From positions 1-20,619 of the forward strand of contig CAZUDI010000066.1 of the NCBI GenBank assembly GCA_964618975.1: a stretch of 20,619 bases of DNA, read 5' to 3'. This document shows, piece by piece, positions 6,650-13,731 of this stretch (positions within the stretch are counted from its first letter, which is position 1; every line of letters starts with the position of its first letter). The stretch is from CAZUDI01 sp964618975. GTDB taxonomy: Bacteria > Desulfobacterota > Desulfomonilia > UBA1062. The notes beneath the pieces are model-generated. The model saw only the letters and a list, made by a program, of their open reading frames with translations, searched no databases and was not told the origin of the DNA. The position numbers and the translations under genes are program-made.

Positions 6650-7633
6650 CTAAAGGATGCGGTCTGTCTCTCCGGCGCCATTCGATCCAGAGGCCTGTTC
6701 CGGGCACGTGTCCCTTATGGCCCGCAGGCGTTCTTCCCCGAGCAGCAGCTTCTGGGGATAGATGTCGTCATAGCGGTAGTCCCGGCGGACAGCCATGGTG
6801 CGGGCCCCGGTGGGGCAGGCCGTGGCGCAGACGCCGCACCCCAGACACCTGTCCGCCATAAGCCCGGCCTTGCCCTGTGTCAGGGGGATCGCGTTGAAAT
6901 GGCACACCTCCAGGCAGGCGCCGCACTTATCCACCCCCCGGCACCGGGCGGGATCGAGCACGCATTCTTCCGGGCCCGCCAGGCAGCCATAGCCGGTGAG
7001 GTTCTGGGAACGGATCAGGGCGCAGATCTCCTTCTCGCAGTTGCAGATGCAGAAGCTCCAGTCGCCCGACATGTTGCAGAAATCGAGCTGATGCACCAGG
7101 CCGGCCGCATGGCAGGCCCGCAGCACGTCCCTGACCTCGTCCAGGGTGGCCCACCGGAAACCACCCTTGGGCAGCTCCATCCAGGCGTCCCCGGCATAGA
7201 GCAGCTGGATGTCCTTGAAGACCGGCTCCTTCCAGCGCCTGAAGGTCTTCTGGCAGATGCAGGGGCCGAGGGTGAAGCGGTAACCCTGAGGTCCGTACTG
7301 CCTCTCGAGGAAATCAACGTAGCGCAGGATGACCGGGTAGGTCACCGGAATACCGTGCGGGAGCCGGGCATTGGCCTTCGCGATGGCCTTCAGCAGTCTC
7401 AGTCCCCAGGTGTTCTGGGTAAAAAAGGCGCTCCTGAGCAGGATATCCGTCAGTGGCAGGATCACCTTGGGCTCGAGTCTAAAATACAGCTTCTGAAGCA
7501 GATATTGTCTTCGAGACACGCCCTTCAGGATACCCCTGCGGTGATCGACCCTCCAGTGCTTCAGGCTGTACCCGGGCGGGCGGCCCGCCGACATCCGGCC
7601 GATGAGGCCCTCAAAGAGGGTTCGCAAGGTCAT
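6650..7633 (-). CDS. Cysteine-rich 4Fe-4S protein, paralogue 1
   Basis: A 327-residue protein. The C-terminus carries two 4Fe-4S motifs: C231-x5-C237-x2-C240-x3-C244 and C263-x2-C266-x2-C269-x3-C273-P. Upstream are further cysteine groups: C125-x-C127 and C195-x-C197-x-C199 with C204. The same order (CxC, conserved AGLV segment, second CxC group, two ferredoxin clusters) is found in the proteins at 8968 and 10539, so the three are paralogues, this being the longest and most divergent. The ATG at 7633 is preferred, with AAGGAGG 10-11 bases upstream. TTG at 7639 has better spacing, and a further TTG at 7687 is also possible. It lies 147 bases downstream of metF on the same strand and may be co-transcribed. 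Likely a cytoplasmic electron carrier or subunit for an unidentified oxidoreductase. Confidence 0.8.
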   Translation of the reverse strand: MTLRTLFEGLIGRMSAGRPPGYSLKHWRVDHRRGILKGVSRRQYLLQKLYFRLEPKVILPLTDILLRSAFFTQNTWGLRLLKAIAKANARLPHGIPVTYPVILRYVDFLERQYGPQGYRFTLGPCICQKTFRRWKEPVFKDIQLLYAGDAWMELPKGGFRWATLDEVRDVLRACHAAGLVHQLDFCNMSGDWSFCICNCEKEICALIRSQNLTGYGCLAGPEECVLDPARCRGVDKCGACLEVCHFNAIPLTQGKAGLMADRCLGCGVCATACPTGARTMAVRRDYRYDDIYPQKLLLGEERLRAIRDTCPEQASGSNGAGETDRIL

Positions 7634-7657
7634 ACCCAAAGCGCCTCCTTCATGTTC

Positions 7658-7677
7658 GGAGGGACCCGGCTCCCTCC
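7658..7677 (-). other. Perfect hairpin before Fe-S paralogue 1
   Basis: GGAGGGA (7658-7664) and TCCCTCC (7671-7677) form a perfect seven-base stem with a six-base loop, just upstream of the Shine-Dalgarno sequence of the gene starting at 7633. It may affect translation or be an intercistronic processing site. No T-run follows, so it is not a typical terminator. Confidence 0.4.
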
Positions 7678-7780
7678 TGGGGGACAAGGCGCCTCCTTAT
7701 CGGTGCCTCGGGTCCGAACCTCCCCCCCGTCCACGCCAGAGAGTGCTCGTTTCCGCTGGTCAAGCAGATCCAAGCAGGTC

Positions 7781-8656
7781 TCAGAGCAACCCCTCGGACC
7801 TCAGCCGGCCGAGAACCTCCACGAGGGTGTTGCTGCGGTCCATGGTGTAGAAGTGCAGGCCGCCTGCGCCCCGGGCGAGAAGCTCGCGGCACTGGTCGGT
7901 AGCGAAATCGATGCCGTACTGCACCACGGCCGCGGCATCCTCGCACTGCGCCAGATCGTCGCTCAGCTTCTGCGGGATGGAGGCCCCGCAGACGCGGGCC
8001 AGGTTGTGCGTCAGCTTGACGCTGTAGATCGGCATGATGCCCGGGATAATGGGGACGCTGATGCCGATGGCACGGGCGCGGGCAACGAAATCAAAAAAGT
8101 AGTCGTTGTCGTAGCAGTACTGGGCGATGATGAAGCGCGCCCCCTTTTCCTGCTTGAGCCGGCAGTATGCGAGATCCTGCTCTTGGCTTGAGGCCTCCGG
8201 ATGCCCCTCGGGATAGCCGGCGGCGCCCAGGCAGAAATCAAAACGCTCCCGGATGAAATCCAGCAGCTCGGAGGCATGCCCGAAGCTCTCGGCATTCGGC
8301 ACGAAATCCTCCTGATCGCGCGGGGCGTCGCCCCGCACGACGAAGAGCGTTTCCACCCCCAGCCTGGCATAGCGTTCGAGTACGGAACTGATCTCATCCG
8401 GCCCCAGGCCGAACCCGGCAAAATAGGCAATGACATCGAGGCCTTTTTCATGCATGAGTTTGTCGAGGAGCTGATAGGACCCCTCGCGGGTGGAGCCTCC
8501 GGCCCCGAAGGTCACCGACACGCAATCCGGCTCCAGGGCCGCAAGCCGCTCGATCACGCCGTCGAGCTTTGCGGCCGCCTGCTCGTCGCGGGGGGGAAAG
8601 AATTCAAAAGAAACCAGGGGCCGCTGCTTCGTTTCCAGCATTGTGTTCAAACGCAT
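7781..8656 (-). CDS. metF: Methylenetetrahydrofolate reductase MetF
   Basis: A 291-residue protein, close to the E. coli enzyme in length. It converts 5,10-methylene-THF to 5-methyl-THF, using FAD in the known family. SFEFFPPR near residues 16-23 includes the conserved catalytic Glu (E18). SVTFGAGGSTR, FVVRGDAPRDQ, GAAGYPEGHPEA and FIIAQYCYDNDYFFDFV are further family signatures. ATG at 8656 is chosen because GAGAGGGACAGG precedes it and FEFFPPR then lies at the usual distance; the longer open frame to 8716 adds residues atypical of MetF. It serves methionine synthesis and, in anaerobes with the Wood-Ljungdahl pathway, methyl-branch metabolism. Its position between two Fe-S protein genes suggests they might supply it with electrons in place of NADH; no MetV is visible. 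Confidence 0.92.
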   Translation of the reverse strand: MRLNTMLETKQRPLVSFEFFPPRDEQAAAKLDGVIERLAALEPDCVSVTFGAGGSTREGSYQLLDKLMHEKGLDVIAYFAGFGLGPDEISSVLERYARLGVETLFVVRGDAPRDQEDFVPNAESFGHASELLDFIRERFDFCLGAAGYPEGHPEASSQEQDLAYCRLKQEKGARFIIAQYCYDNDYFFDFVARARAIGISVPIIPGIMPIYSVKLTHNLARVCGASIPQKLSDDLAQCEDAAAVVQYGIDFATDQCRELLARGAGGLHFYTMDRSNTLVEVLGRLRSEGLL

Positions 8657-8705
8657 CCTGTCCCTCTCTTTCGGCCGGGTCCACGGGCTCGTTCTCCGCA
8701 CGCTC

Positions 8706-8748
8706 CGGCCCACCACCCTGCGTCAGCATACCGGGCCGTGATGGTGGG
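8706..8748 (-). promoter_or_regulatory. Possible structured metF leader with alternative stems
   Basis: Two perfect inverted repeats overlap: CGGCCC/GGGCCG (8706-8711 with 8733-8738) and CCCACCA/TGGTGGG (8709-8715 with 8742-8748). Sharing 8709-8711, they cannot form together, which would permit a switch-like leader upstream of metF. On the plus strand the second stem runs into TTTTTTT (8750-8756), but no plus-strand gene precedes it. No SAH or SAM riboswitch signature was recognised. Confidence 0.3.
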
Positions 8749-8808
8749 GTTTTTTTCACTTTACCAGAGAGTCCGGCCTGAGATCAATGCGCCTGTTCGA
8801 TTGCCTGC

Positions 8809-8844
8809 CCCCACCGCCTGGACACCTTAGCGCGGCCGGTGGGG
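8809..8844 (-). other. Large inverted repeat in the metF upstream region
   Basis: CCCCACCG (8809-8816) pairs perfectly with CGGTGGGG (8837-8844) across a 20-base loop. It lies between the stop of the Fe-S gene at 8968 and metF, so it may end or process the upstream transcript. Apart from this and the stems at 8706-8748, the 8657-8967 gap shows no supported gene. Confidence 0.4.
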
Positions 8845-8967
8845 ATCAGGGAAAAATGCGCAACACGAGGGATATCACCGGCCAACGCGAAGGGCGACTA
8901 GCGCCGCCCCGCTTTCAGGCAACATCCGCTTCGAGCTTCGGGGCGCCGTGTGAACCCAGCGGTGATG

Positions 8968-9807
8968 TCAGCCTTCCACGGTAATCAGCGGCCTCAGCCG
9001 CTCCATCAACTCGTCGGCGGCGGCCTCCACATCATCGCAGACGATCCGCAAGGCCTCCTGCTGGCAGGCACTCACACACAGACCGCAGCCCTTGCACAGC
9101 ATGTCATCGATGACGACGGCATCCCCCTGGAAACGGATGGCATCCATGAAGCATTGCTCGATGCAGGTGCCGCACTGCGTGCAGCGCGTGGCATCCCCCT
9201 CGACATGCACCCCCTTCAGCCGGTGAAAGGAGGCCTGGGCGATGGGGGGCCAGTATTTGCCCGAGTTCAGGTTGGTGCAGCAGCAGCGGCAGCACAGGCA
9301 GACACACATCATCTGGCCGGTATTCTTGACCCCCCACAAAAGGTCGTCAATGCGGACCCGGCCAATCATGGGAATCAGCCCGTCGGCCACGGCATCTCGC
9401 AGATAGTCGAGGCATTCCTCGACACTCACATGCCGGGCGATGCGCGGATCGATCTGGCGGGTGCCCTCGCCGAGCTGAATGCAGCCGAAATCGATCGGAT
9501 GCGAAGTGCATTGCTTGGCATCCCGGCAGGTGCAGCGGTTGAGGATCACGCGGTGGGAGGAGCGCCGGATCATCTGCGCCACAATCGCCTCGCTCAGGGC
9601 ACTTGACGGCGCCCCCTCGATGGTCTCGTTGATCGGGATGTAGCTTACGTTGAGGTTTGCCCCAGTAAACAGGGGCACGGACATCTTCTCGGCCAGCACT
9701 CCGAGAAGGGGCACCGGCCGGAGTTTGGCGACCTGGTATGCGCTCTTCCAGGTCAAGGGCCAGATCTTCGCCAGGACCGACAACCACCATGCGGCTCTCT
9801 TCGACAT
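8968..9807 (-). CDS. Cysteine-rich 4Fe-4S protein, paralogue 2
   Basis: A 279-residue protein. Cysteines fall in four groups: C92, C94, C100, C109; an extraordinary run C168, C170, C172, C173, C175, C176, C177 (CVCLCCRCCC); C209-C212-C215-C219; and C238-C241-C244-C248. The last two are ferredoxin-type 4Fe-4S motifs. The first group is identical in position and spacing to that of the 279-residue paralogue at 10539, so the pair is clearly homologous. A hydrophobic patch near residues 7-36 is broken by lysines and arginines and may be a membrane association helix. ATG at 9807 is chosen for its GGGAGG site five bases away. It is transcribed divergently from the small membrane protein at 10120, from promoter and operator sequences at 9951-9989. 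Likely an electron-transfer protein with extra metal sites; the partner is unknown. Confidence 0.85.
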   Translation of the reverse strand: MSKRAAWWLSVLAKIWPLTWKSAYQVAKLRPVPLLGVLAEKMSVPLFTGANLNVSYIPINETIEGAPSSALSEAIVAQMIRRSSHRVILNRCTCRDAKQCTSHPIDFGCIQLGEGTRQIDPRIARHVSVEECLDYLRDAVADGLIPMIGRVRIDDLLWGVKNTGQMMCVCLCCRCCCTNLNSGKYWPPIAQASFHRLKGVHVEGDATRCTQCGTCIEQCFMDAIRFQGDAVVIDDMLCKGCGLCVSACQQEALRIVCDDVEAAADELMERLRPLITVEG

Positions 9808-9840
9808 GCACCCCTCCCAATTGTATGATCTTGGGGAAAA

Positions 9841-9910
9841 ATCCCAGGGCAAGCTTTTGCCCTTACTTTTCGCCGCAAGCGGCGGGGAATCTGACCCATA
9901 GCGATTAAAA
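9841..9910 (+). repeat. Dispersed intergenic repeat, copy D
   Basis: Begins ATCCCAGGGCAAGC, has the hairpin CGCCGC-AA-GCGGCG, then GGGGAATCTGACCCATAG, GCGATTAAAA. It lies in the divergent intergenic region, between the start of Fe-S paralogue 2 and the promoter boxes at 9932-9960. Confidence 0.75.
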
Positions 9911-9931
9911 CGCTTCCCCCCGGCTTGCGGC

Positions 9932-9960
9932 TTGAATAATGGATGGCTGCAGTGTATAGT
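9932..9960 (+). promoter_or_regulatory. Promoter for the small membrane protein gene
   Basis: TTGAAT (9932-9937) and TATAGT (9955-9960) are 17 bases apart. Transcription would start near 9967, right at the edge of the inverted repeat 9968-9989, so a protein bound there should block it. It gives a leader of about 150 bases before the gene at 10120. Confidence 0.6.
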
Positions 9961-9979
9961 GGATGGGTTAATTGGTCAA
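9951..9979 (-). promoter_or_regulatory. Promoter for Fe-S paralogue 2
   Basis: On the minus strand TTGACC (9979-9974) and TACACT (9956-9951) are 17 bases apart. The -35 box lies inside the operator-like palindrome, and the -10 box overlaps the opposing plus-strand promoter, so both directions would be repressed together. Confidence 0.5.
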
Positions 9980-9989
9980 GTCCAATTAA
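9968..9989. promoter_or_regulatory. Operator-like palindrome, site 1
   Basis: TTAATTGG (9968-9975) and CCAATTAA (9982-9989) are perfect inverted arms around TCAAGT. The central ATTGGTCAAGTCCAAT recurs exactly at 13967-13982, upstream of the flavoprotein gene. Its position between divergent promoters and its size fit a TetR-family operator; the TetR at 14168-14851 is the best candidate. Confidence 0.7.
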
Positions 9990-10065
9990 TAGGCAGGACC
10001 ATCTCCGCCACGGCCGCAAAGGACTCAGGCCTGCGGAGAAGTTCACCTAGCGCTTCAGGCACCCG

Positions 10066-10090
10066 TCGCCCCCCGGAGGACAGGGGGCGA
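10066..10090 (+). other. Leader hairpin before the small membrane protein
   Basis: TCGCCCCC (10066-10073) pairs perfectly with GGGGGCGA (10083-10090) around a nine-base loop that contains GGAGGA. The real ribosome site AGGAGG (10107-10112) is outside the hairpin. It may stabilise or attenuate the leader. Confidence 0.4.
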
Positions 10091-10119
10091 TGACAGACAA
10101 TTATTCAGGAGGTTGAACG

Positions 10120-10398
10120 ATGCACTTGCGTACATACTGGAGACTGCAGATGGGAGGCTCGCTTGTGGGCTGGGCCTTCGTACTGGGAGGGTTTTTTCGT
10201 CCCTACCCGCAGGCGACCCTCAGAAAGATCTGGAAGGGCGCGTGTGTCATCTGGTTTTGTCATCCACTGGAAGTCCCCCTGTTTTCCCTGAAGATCGGCA
10301 GGGCCAAAGGGCTTTCCCTGGTGAGCATCATCGTTAAAACCACACTCTATGGCTTCACCTGGTGGCTGCCGCTCAAGAGAGGCATCCTGAGCCGCTGA
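10120..10398 (+). CDS. Small hydrophobic membrane protein
   Basis: A 92-residue protein with about three hydrophobic segments: near 11-27 (MGGSLVGWAFVLGGFF), 38-56 (WKGACVIWFCHPLEVPLF) and 66-84 (LSLVSIIVKTTLYGFTWWLP), separated by basic residues, as expected for a small inner-membrane protein. AGGAGG seven bases before the ATG makes the start convincing, and a promoter lies at 9932-9960. It is the only plus-strand gene between 1452 and 16059, and shares a divergent regulatory region with Fe-S paralogue 2. It may anchor or assist a redox complex or act in export of the inducing compound; no function can be assigned from sequence. Confidence 0.75.
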   Translation: MHLRTYWRLQMGGSLVGWAFVLGGFFRPYPQATLRKIWKGACVIWFCHPLEVPLFSLKIGRAKGLSLVSIIVKTTLYGFTWWLPLKRGILSR

Positions 10399-10419
10399 AG
10401 GTTCTGCCTGCGGGGGGGT

Positions 10420-10437
10420 GCCCCGGGCTTCCGGGGC
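10420..10437 (+). terminator. Possible terminator hairpin after the small gene
   Basis: GCCCCGG (10420-10426) and CCGGGGC (10431-10437) form a perfect seven-base stem with a GCTT loop, 22 bases after the stop codon. There is no following T-run, so intrinsic termination would be weak. Confidence 0.4.
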
Positions 10438-10498
10438 CTGCCGTGGGCGGTCTTTCCGCATGCGGTTAAGCGCCCTACAGGGCCTCAATCAGGCCATC

Positions 10499-10530
10499 GC
10501 CCCAGTCACGATGGCCAACTTGACTGGGGC
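10499..10530. terminator. Hairpin between convergent genes
   Basis: GCCCCAGTCA (10499-10508) and TGACTGGGGC (10521-10530) form a perfect ten-base stem with a 12-base loop. It sits at the convergent junction, eight bases past the stop of Fe-S paralogue 3, and could end transcripts from both sides. There is no T-run. Confidence 0.5.
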
Positions 10531-10538
10531 CTGGCGCT

Positions 10539-11378
10539 TCAGGTGGAATGGATATCGGCCACCCGATTGACCCGTGCCATGAGCTGCCTGAAAACCGTGT
10601 CCTCATCGTCCATCGCGATTCGGATGGCCTGCACGGGACAGACGTCGACACACCGCCCGCAGCCCTTGCAGACCTCGCCGATTTCGGCCTGGCCTCCAAC
10701 TAGGCGAATGGCCCCCACAAAGCATTTCTCGGCGCAGATTCCACAGCCGTTGCAGGCCTGAGGATCGATCTCCACGCGTATGCCTGGCAGGCGCTTATAG
10801 CCACGATCGAGATTGGCATTGCGCCGCTTGAGATACTCCGTATAGAGGCAGGCCTCGTCGCCGCAGAAACACACAAACAGCATCTGCCGGAAATTGTAGA
10901 CGTTGAAGCCGACCGGATCGATCCAGACATGTGCGACATTGGCCACCAGACCCGCCGCGGCGGCCTTGTGAACATGGCCAACGGCCTCTGCGAGCGAGGC
11001 CAGGTGTCCGTTGGAGGGGTGGATCTCGGTGGCAGCCTTGCCCAGGATCAGGCAACCGATGTCTTTGGAATACTTGGTGCATTTCATATGGGCGCGGCAG
11101 ACACACTCGTCCAGGATCATGATGTGCGCGGCCTCGCCCAGCAGACGTTCCAGGATGGCAAGGGGCATCACCATGTTTTCTGGGGCGGGCACGCGTTCAT
11201 TGACCGCCAGCTGGCGAATGGGCAGGGCGGTGAGCTGATTGTAATCCGGGGTGAAAAACGGCCGGGCAAGCCTCTCGAACAGGGGCATGGCGCTGAGTTT
11301 CTTTAATTTGATGATCAGGGGCCAACCCCGTTTGAAACCGTCGAGCACCTTGTCCTTGGTGTAAGGGGACCTCTTCAT
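10539..11378 (-). CDS. Cysteine-rich 4Fe-4S protein, paralogue 3
   Basis: A 279-residue protein, co-linear with the protein at 8968. C92, C94, C100 and C109 are at the same positions, C170, C172 and C177 form a sparser version of its poly-cysteine run, and C209-C212-C215-C219 and C237-C240-C243-C247 are two ferredoxin 4Fe-4S motifs. The start is supported by GGGAGGAACGT before ATG. It lies 149 bases downstream of the flavoprotein on the same strand, so the two probably form an operon, with this protein likely carrying electrons to or from the flavoenzyme. That pairing is inferred from context. It shows no secretion signal. Confidence 0.85.
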   Translation of the reverse strand: MKRSPYTKDKVLDGFKRGWPLIIKLKKLSAMPLFERLARPFFTPDYNQLTALPIRQLAVNERVPAPENMVMPLAILERLLGEAAHIMILDECVCRAHMKCTKYSKDIGCLILGKAATEIHPSNGHLASLAEAVGHVHKAAAAGLVANVAHVWIDPVGFNVYNFRQMLFVCFCGDEACLYTEYLKRRNANLDRGYKRLPGIRVEIDPQACNGCGICAEKCFVGAIRLVGGQAEIGEVCKGCGRCVDVCPVQAIRIAMDDEDTVFRQLMARVNRVADIHST

Positions 11379-11464
11379 ACGTTCCTCCCTCTATCCGGCT
11401 GAAGCGTGCCTTATCACTCTTTGAATCAACCCGTCTGGGCTTCGACCCGGGAGGTCACCCTGGA

Positions 11465-11485
11465 CCTCCCCCCGAAAGGGGGAGG
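11465..11485 (-). other. Intercistronic hairpin after the flavoprotein gene
   Basis: CCTCCCCC (11465-11472) pairs perfectly with GGGGGAGG (11478-11485) around a five-base loop. Located between the flavoprotein stop and Fe-S paralogue 3, it may partly terminate or stabilise the transcript. No T-run is present. Confidence 0.4.
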
Positions 11486-11527
11486 CCCTCACATCGCGGG
11501 GCACCCCCCTCGGTGTGATATCCCTGT

Positions 11528-13630
11528 CTAAAGCCTCCAGGCGACATCGAAGGCCTCATGCACCGCATCGCTGATCGTACCCACACGACAGGCGTCTCCC
11601 ACCTTTACGACATGCGGGAAATGCTGTCTCAGCTCGGAGCAAATCTCATCGTTGCTGCGTACGCCCACGGCCAGCACCACGGCATCGGCCCTCTCTTCCA
11701 CGGTGCCGCCCCGTCTCATATCCTCGAGCACGACACTATCCGCCCTGATCTCCACCAATTTGTGCGCGGTGAGATAGGTCGGGCTGTACTGCTTGAGCCT
11801 GAGCAGCGCATCCTCGACATGCTGGCGGTTGCCGTTCGGGCCGATCTCTGAGAGCATCTCGACCACGAGGATCTGATTGCCCGAGGCGGCCAGCTTTTTG
11901 GCGGTCTCGAGCCCGGTAAGCCCCGAGCCGATAATGGCGACCCGCTGGTCTGCGAGTTTCACGCTGCCATTGAGGATGTCCGCGCTCGTGCAGACATGCC
12001 CCTGCTCCACCCCCGCGATCTTCGGGACCACGGGAAGGCCGCCGGTGGCCACGATGACGGCCCGGGGATCGATGGCCTTGAGGGCGTCGATATCGGCCGC
12101 GCACCCCAGCCGGAGCTCGGCGCCTGACCTTTCGGCCTTGACCTTCAGATCGTCATAGCACCAGGCGATATTCTCCTTGTCGGGCGTCCTGGCGGCCAGC
12201 CGCACCTGCCCGCCGACCTCCTCACCCTTTTCCCAGATCACGCATGGGATACCCCGCTGTCCCAGGACATTGGCGGCGGTCAGACCCGCCGGACCGGCCC
12301 CGATAATCGCTACCGGGCGATCGGACTTGTCGGTATCGGCCGGGAAGGCGCCCAATGCGCTCTCATGCCCCAGCCGTGGATTGAGGGAGCAATCCAGCGT
12401 CTGGCATTTGGCGGCCTTCTCCATGAGCGACTCGAAACAGCGGCAGCACATGATGCAGCGCGTGATTTCGTCCTCGCGCCCCTCACGGGCCTTGGCGACC
12501 CAGGCGGGATCGGCCAGCAGGGGCCGCCCCAGGGAGATGAAATCCTGCGCGCCCTCGGCGAGCTGCGCTTCGGCCTGCTTAGGGGAACGGATGAGATTGG
12601 CGGCGATCACCGGGATATCCACCGCCTGTTTAACGGCCGCGGCCAGATTCTTGCGCCACCCCGGCTTGAACGTGGTGGGCTCCAGCCACCAGTTCAGCGT
12701 CTCGTACGTGCCGGAGGATATATCCAGGGCATCGATGCCGCATTGTTCCAGGGCCTTGGCCAGGCGCACCCCCTCCTCCAGTTCTATCCCGCTTCCCGGC
12801 TCCCCGATGGAGCGATAGAACTCATCGACGGTCAGACGTACCAGCACGGGGAAGTCCTTGCCGCAGGTCTCCCGGATGCCGGCGATGATCTCGCGCACAA
12901 AGCGCAACCGATTGTCGAAGCTGCCGCCGTATTCGTCGCGGCGCTTGTTGGTGCGCGTGCTCAGAAACTGCTGAATGAGGTATCCGTGGGTACCGTGCAG
13001 CATTACCCCGTCGAGCCCCGCCAGCTGGGCGCGCTTGGCGGCCCGGATGAAATCCTTTATCAGCCCCCGGATCTCCCAATGTGTCAGGGCCCGGGTGCGC
13101 TGCCGGACATAGCCGCAGGGTACAACCGAAGGGGCGGCTACCGCCGGCCCCCCGTATTTTGCCACCAGCGCCTGAAGCTGTTCTCCATGTTTCTCAAAGC
13201 TCTGGTAGAGCATCTCCGGCCAAATGGCGCCGATGCGCTGCATCAGGGGCCAACCATACATCATGAGCGAGAGGTTCTGGCGGCCGGCGTGATGCAGCTG
13301 GGGGATGAGCTTGGTCCCGTGGCGCTGAATACGGCGGGCCGCCCGGGCATAGGCCTCGATGTGGATATCGCGTGACAGGGCCTCCTGTCGCGGGCCGGAG
13401 GCGCCGGTGAGGTCGTTCACCCGGCATATTCCGGTGAAGATCAGGGCTACACCGTTTTTGGCCCGTTCCTCGTAGTAGTCGATCAGCTGCTCGGAGGGGG
13501 TACCATCGAAATTGGCCATGAAAACCCCCATCGGTGCCATCACAACCCGATTCTGCAGGGTTAGCCGTCCTATGCTTCCTTCCGAAAACAGGTGCGGATA
13601 CGCGAGATTCTTCTCTTTCATGGTGTTCAT
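11528..13630 (-). CDS. OYE-type Fe-S flavoprotein, 2,4-dienoyl-CoA reductase-like
   Basis: A 700-residue, three-part enzyme of the FadH / trimethylamine dehydrogenase class. The N-terminal FMN barrel contains HGTHGYL (212-218), QFLSTRTNKRRDEYGGS and ISLGRPLLADP. A cysteine cluster follows: C392, C395, C396, C398, C409, C414. FadH uses CxxCxxxC and TMADH CxxCxxC; here the first three ligands fit CxxCxxC, with two extra cysteines. The C-terminus has two nucleotide folds: GAGPAGL (444-450) for FAD and GSGLTGLE for NAD(P)H. It likely moves electrons between NAD(P)H or an Fe-S carrier and an unsaturated acyl or carbonyl substrate. ATG at 13630, preceded by AAGGAGG, is chosen. The frame remains open to 13750 only because it reads through repeat copy E. 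A TetR-type site lies upstream and Fe-S paralogue 3 follows. Confidence 0.88.
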   Translation of the reverse strand: MNTMKEKNLAYPHLFSEGSIGRLTLQNRVVMAPMGVFMANFDGTPSEQLIDYYEERAKNGVALIFTGICRVNDLTGASGPRQEALSRDIHIEAYARAARRIQRHGTKLIPQLHHAGRQNLSLMMYGWPLMQRIGAIWPEMLYQSFEKHGEQLQALVAKYGGPAVAAPSVVPCGYVRQRTRALTHWEIRGLIKDFIRAAKRAQLAGLDGVMLHGTHGYLIQQFLSTRTNKRRDEYGGSFDNRLRFVREIIAGIRETCGKDFPVLVRLTVDEFYRSIGEPGSGIELEEGVRLAKALEQCGIDALDISSGTYETLNWWLEPTTFKPGWRKNLAAAVKQAVDIPVIAANLIRSPKQAEAQLAEGAQDFISLGRPLLADPAWVAKAREGREDEITRCIMCCRCFESLMEKAAKCQTLDCSLNPRLGHESALGAFPADTDKSDRPVAIIGAGPAGLTAANVLGQRGIPCVIWEKGEEVGGQVRLAARTPDKENIAWCYDDLKVKAERSGAELRLGCAADIDALKAIDPRAVIVATGGLPVVPKIAGVEQGHVCTSADILNGSVKLADQRVAIIGSGLTGLETAKKLAASGNQILVVEMLSEIGPNGNRQHVEDALLRLKQYSPTYLTAHKLVEIRADSVVLEDMRRGGTVEERADAVVLAVGVRSNDEICSELRQHFPHVVKVGDACRVGTISDAVHEAFDVAWRL

Positions 13631-13658
13631 TGGGCCTCCTTGTGTGTTTTCTTCGCGT

Positions 13659-13731
13659 CTTAATTGCTCTGGGTCGAATACCCTCGCCGCCTGCGGCGTC
13701 AAGGGGGTCCAGGGCCTGCCCTGGGGTTCAT
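13659..13731 (-). repeat. Dispersed intergenic repeat, copy E
   Basis: On the minus strand it begins ATGAACCCCAGGGCAGGC, has the hairpin CGCCGC/GGCG, then TATTCGACCCAGAGCA and ATTAAG. It is the only copy in this orientation and lies in the leader of the flavoprotein gene, adding 40 spurious codons to its open frame. Confidence 0.75.

Noticed and set aside
6899..8191. 430-codon plus-strand open frame
   Set aside because: It runs antisense across two well-supported genes (Fe-S paralogue 1 and metF); long antisense frames are common in G+C-rich DNA.
8706..8757. Plus-strand intrinsic terminator with T-run
   Set aside because: There is no plus-strand gene upstream to terminate; the stems are noted as a possible metF leader instead.
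8657..8967. SAH or SAM riboswitch before metF
   Set aside because: No conserved core of either class was recognised; only generic stems are visible.
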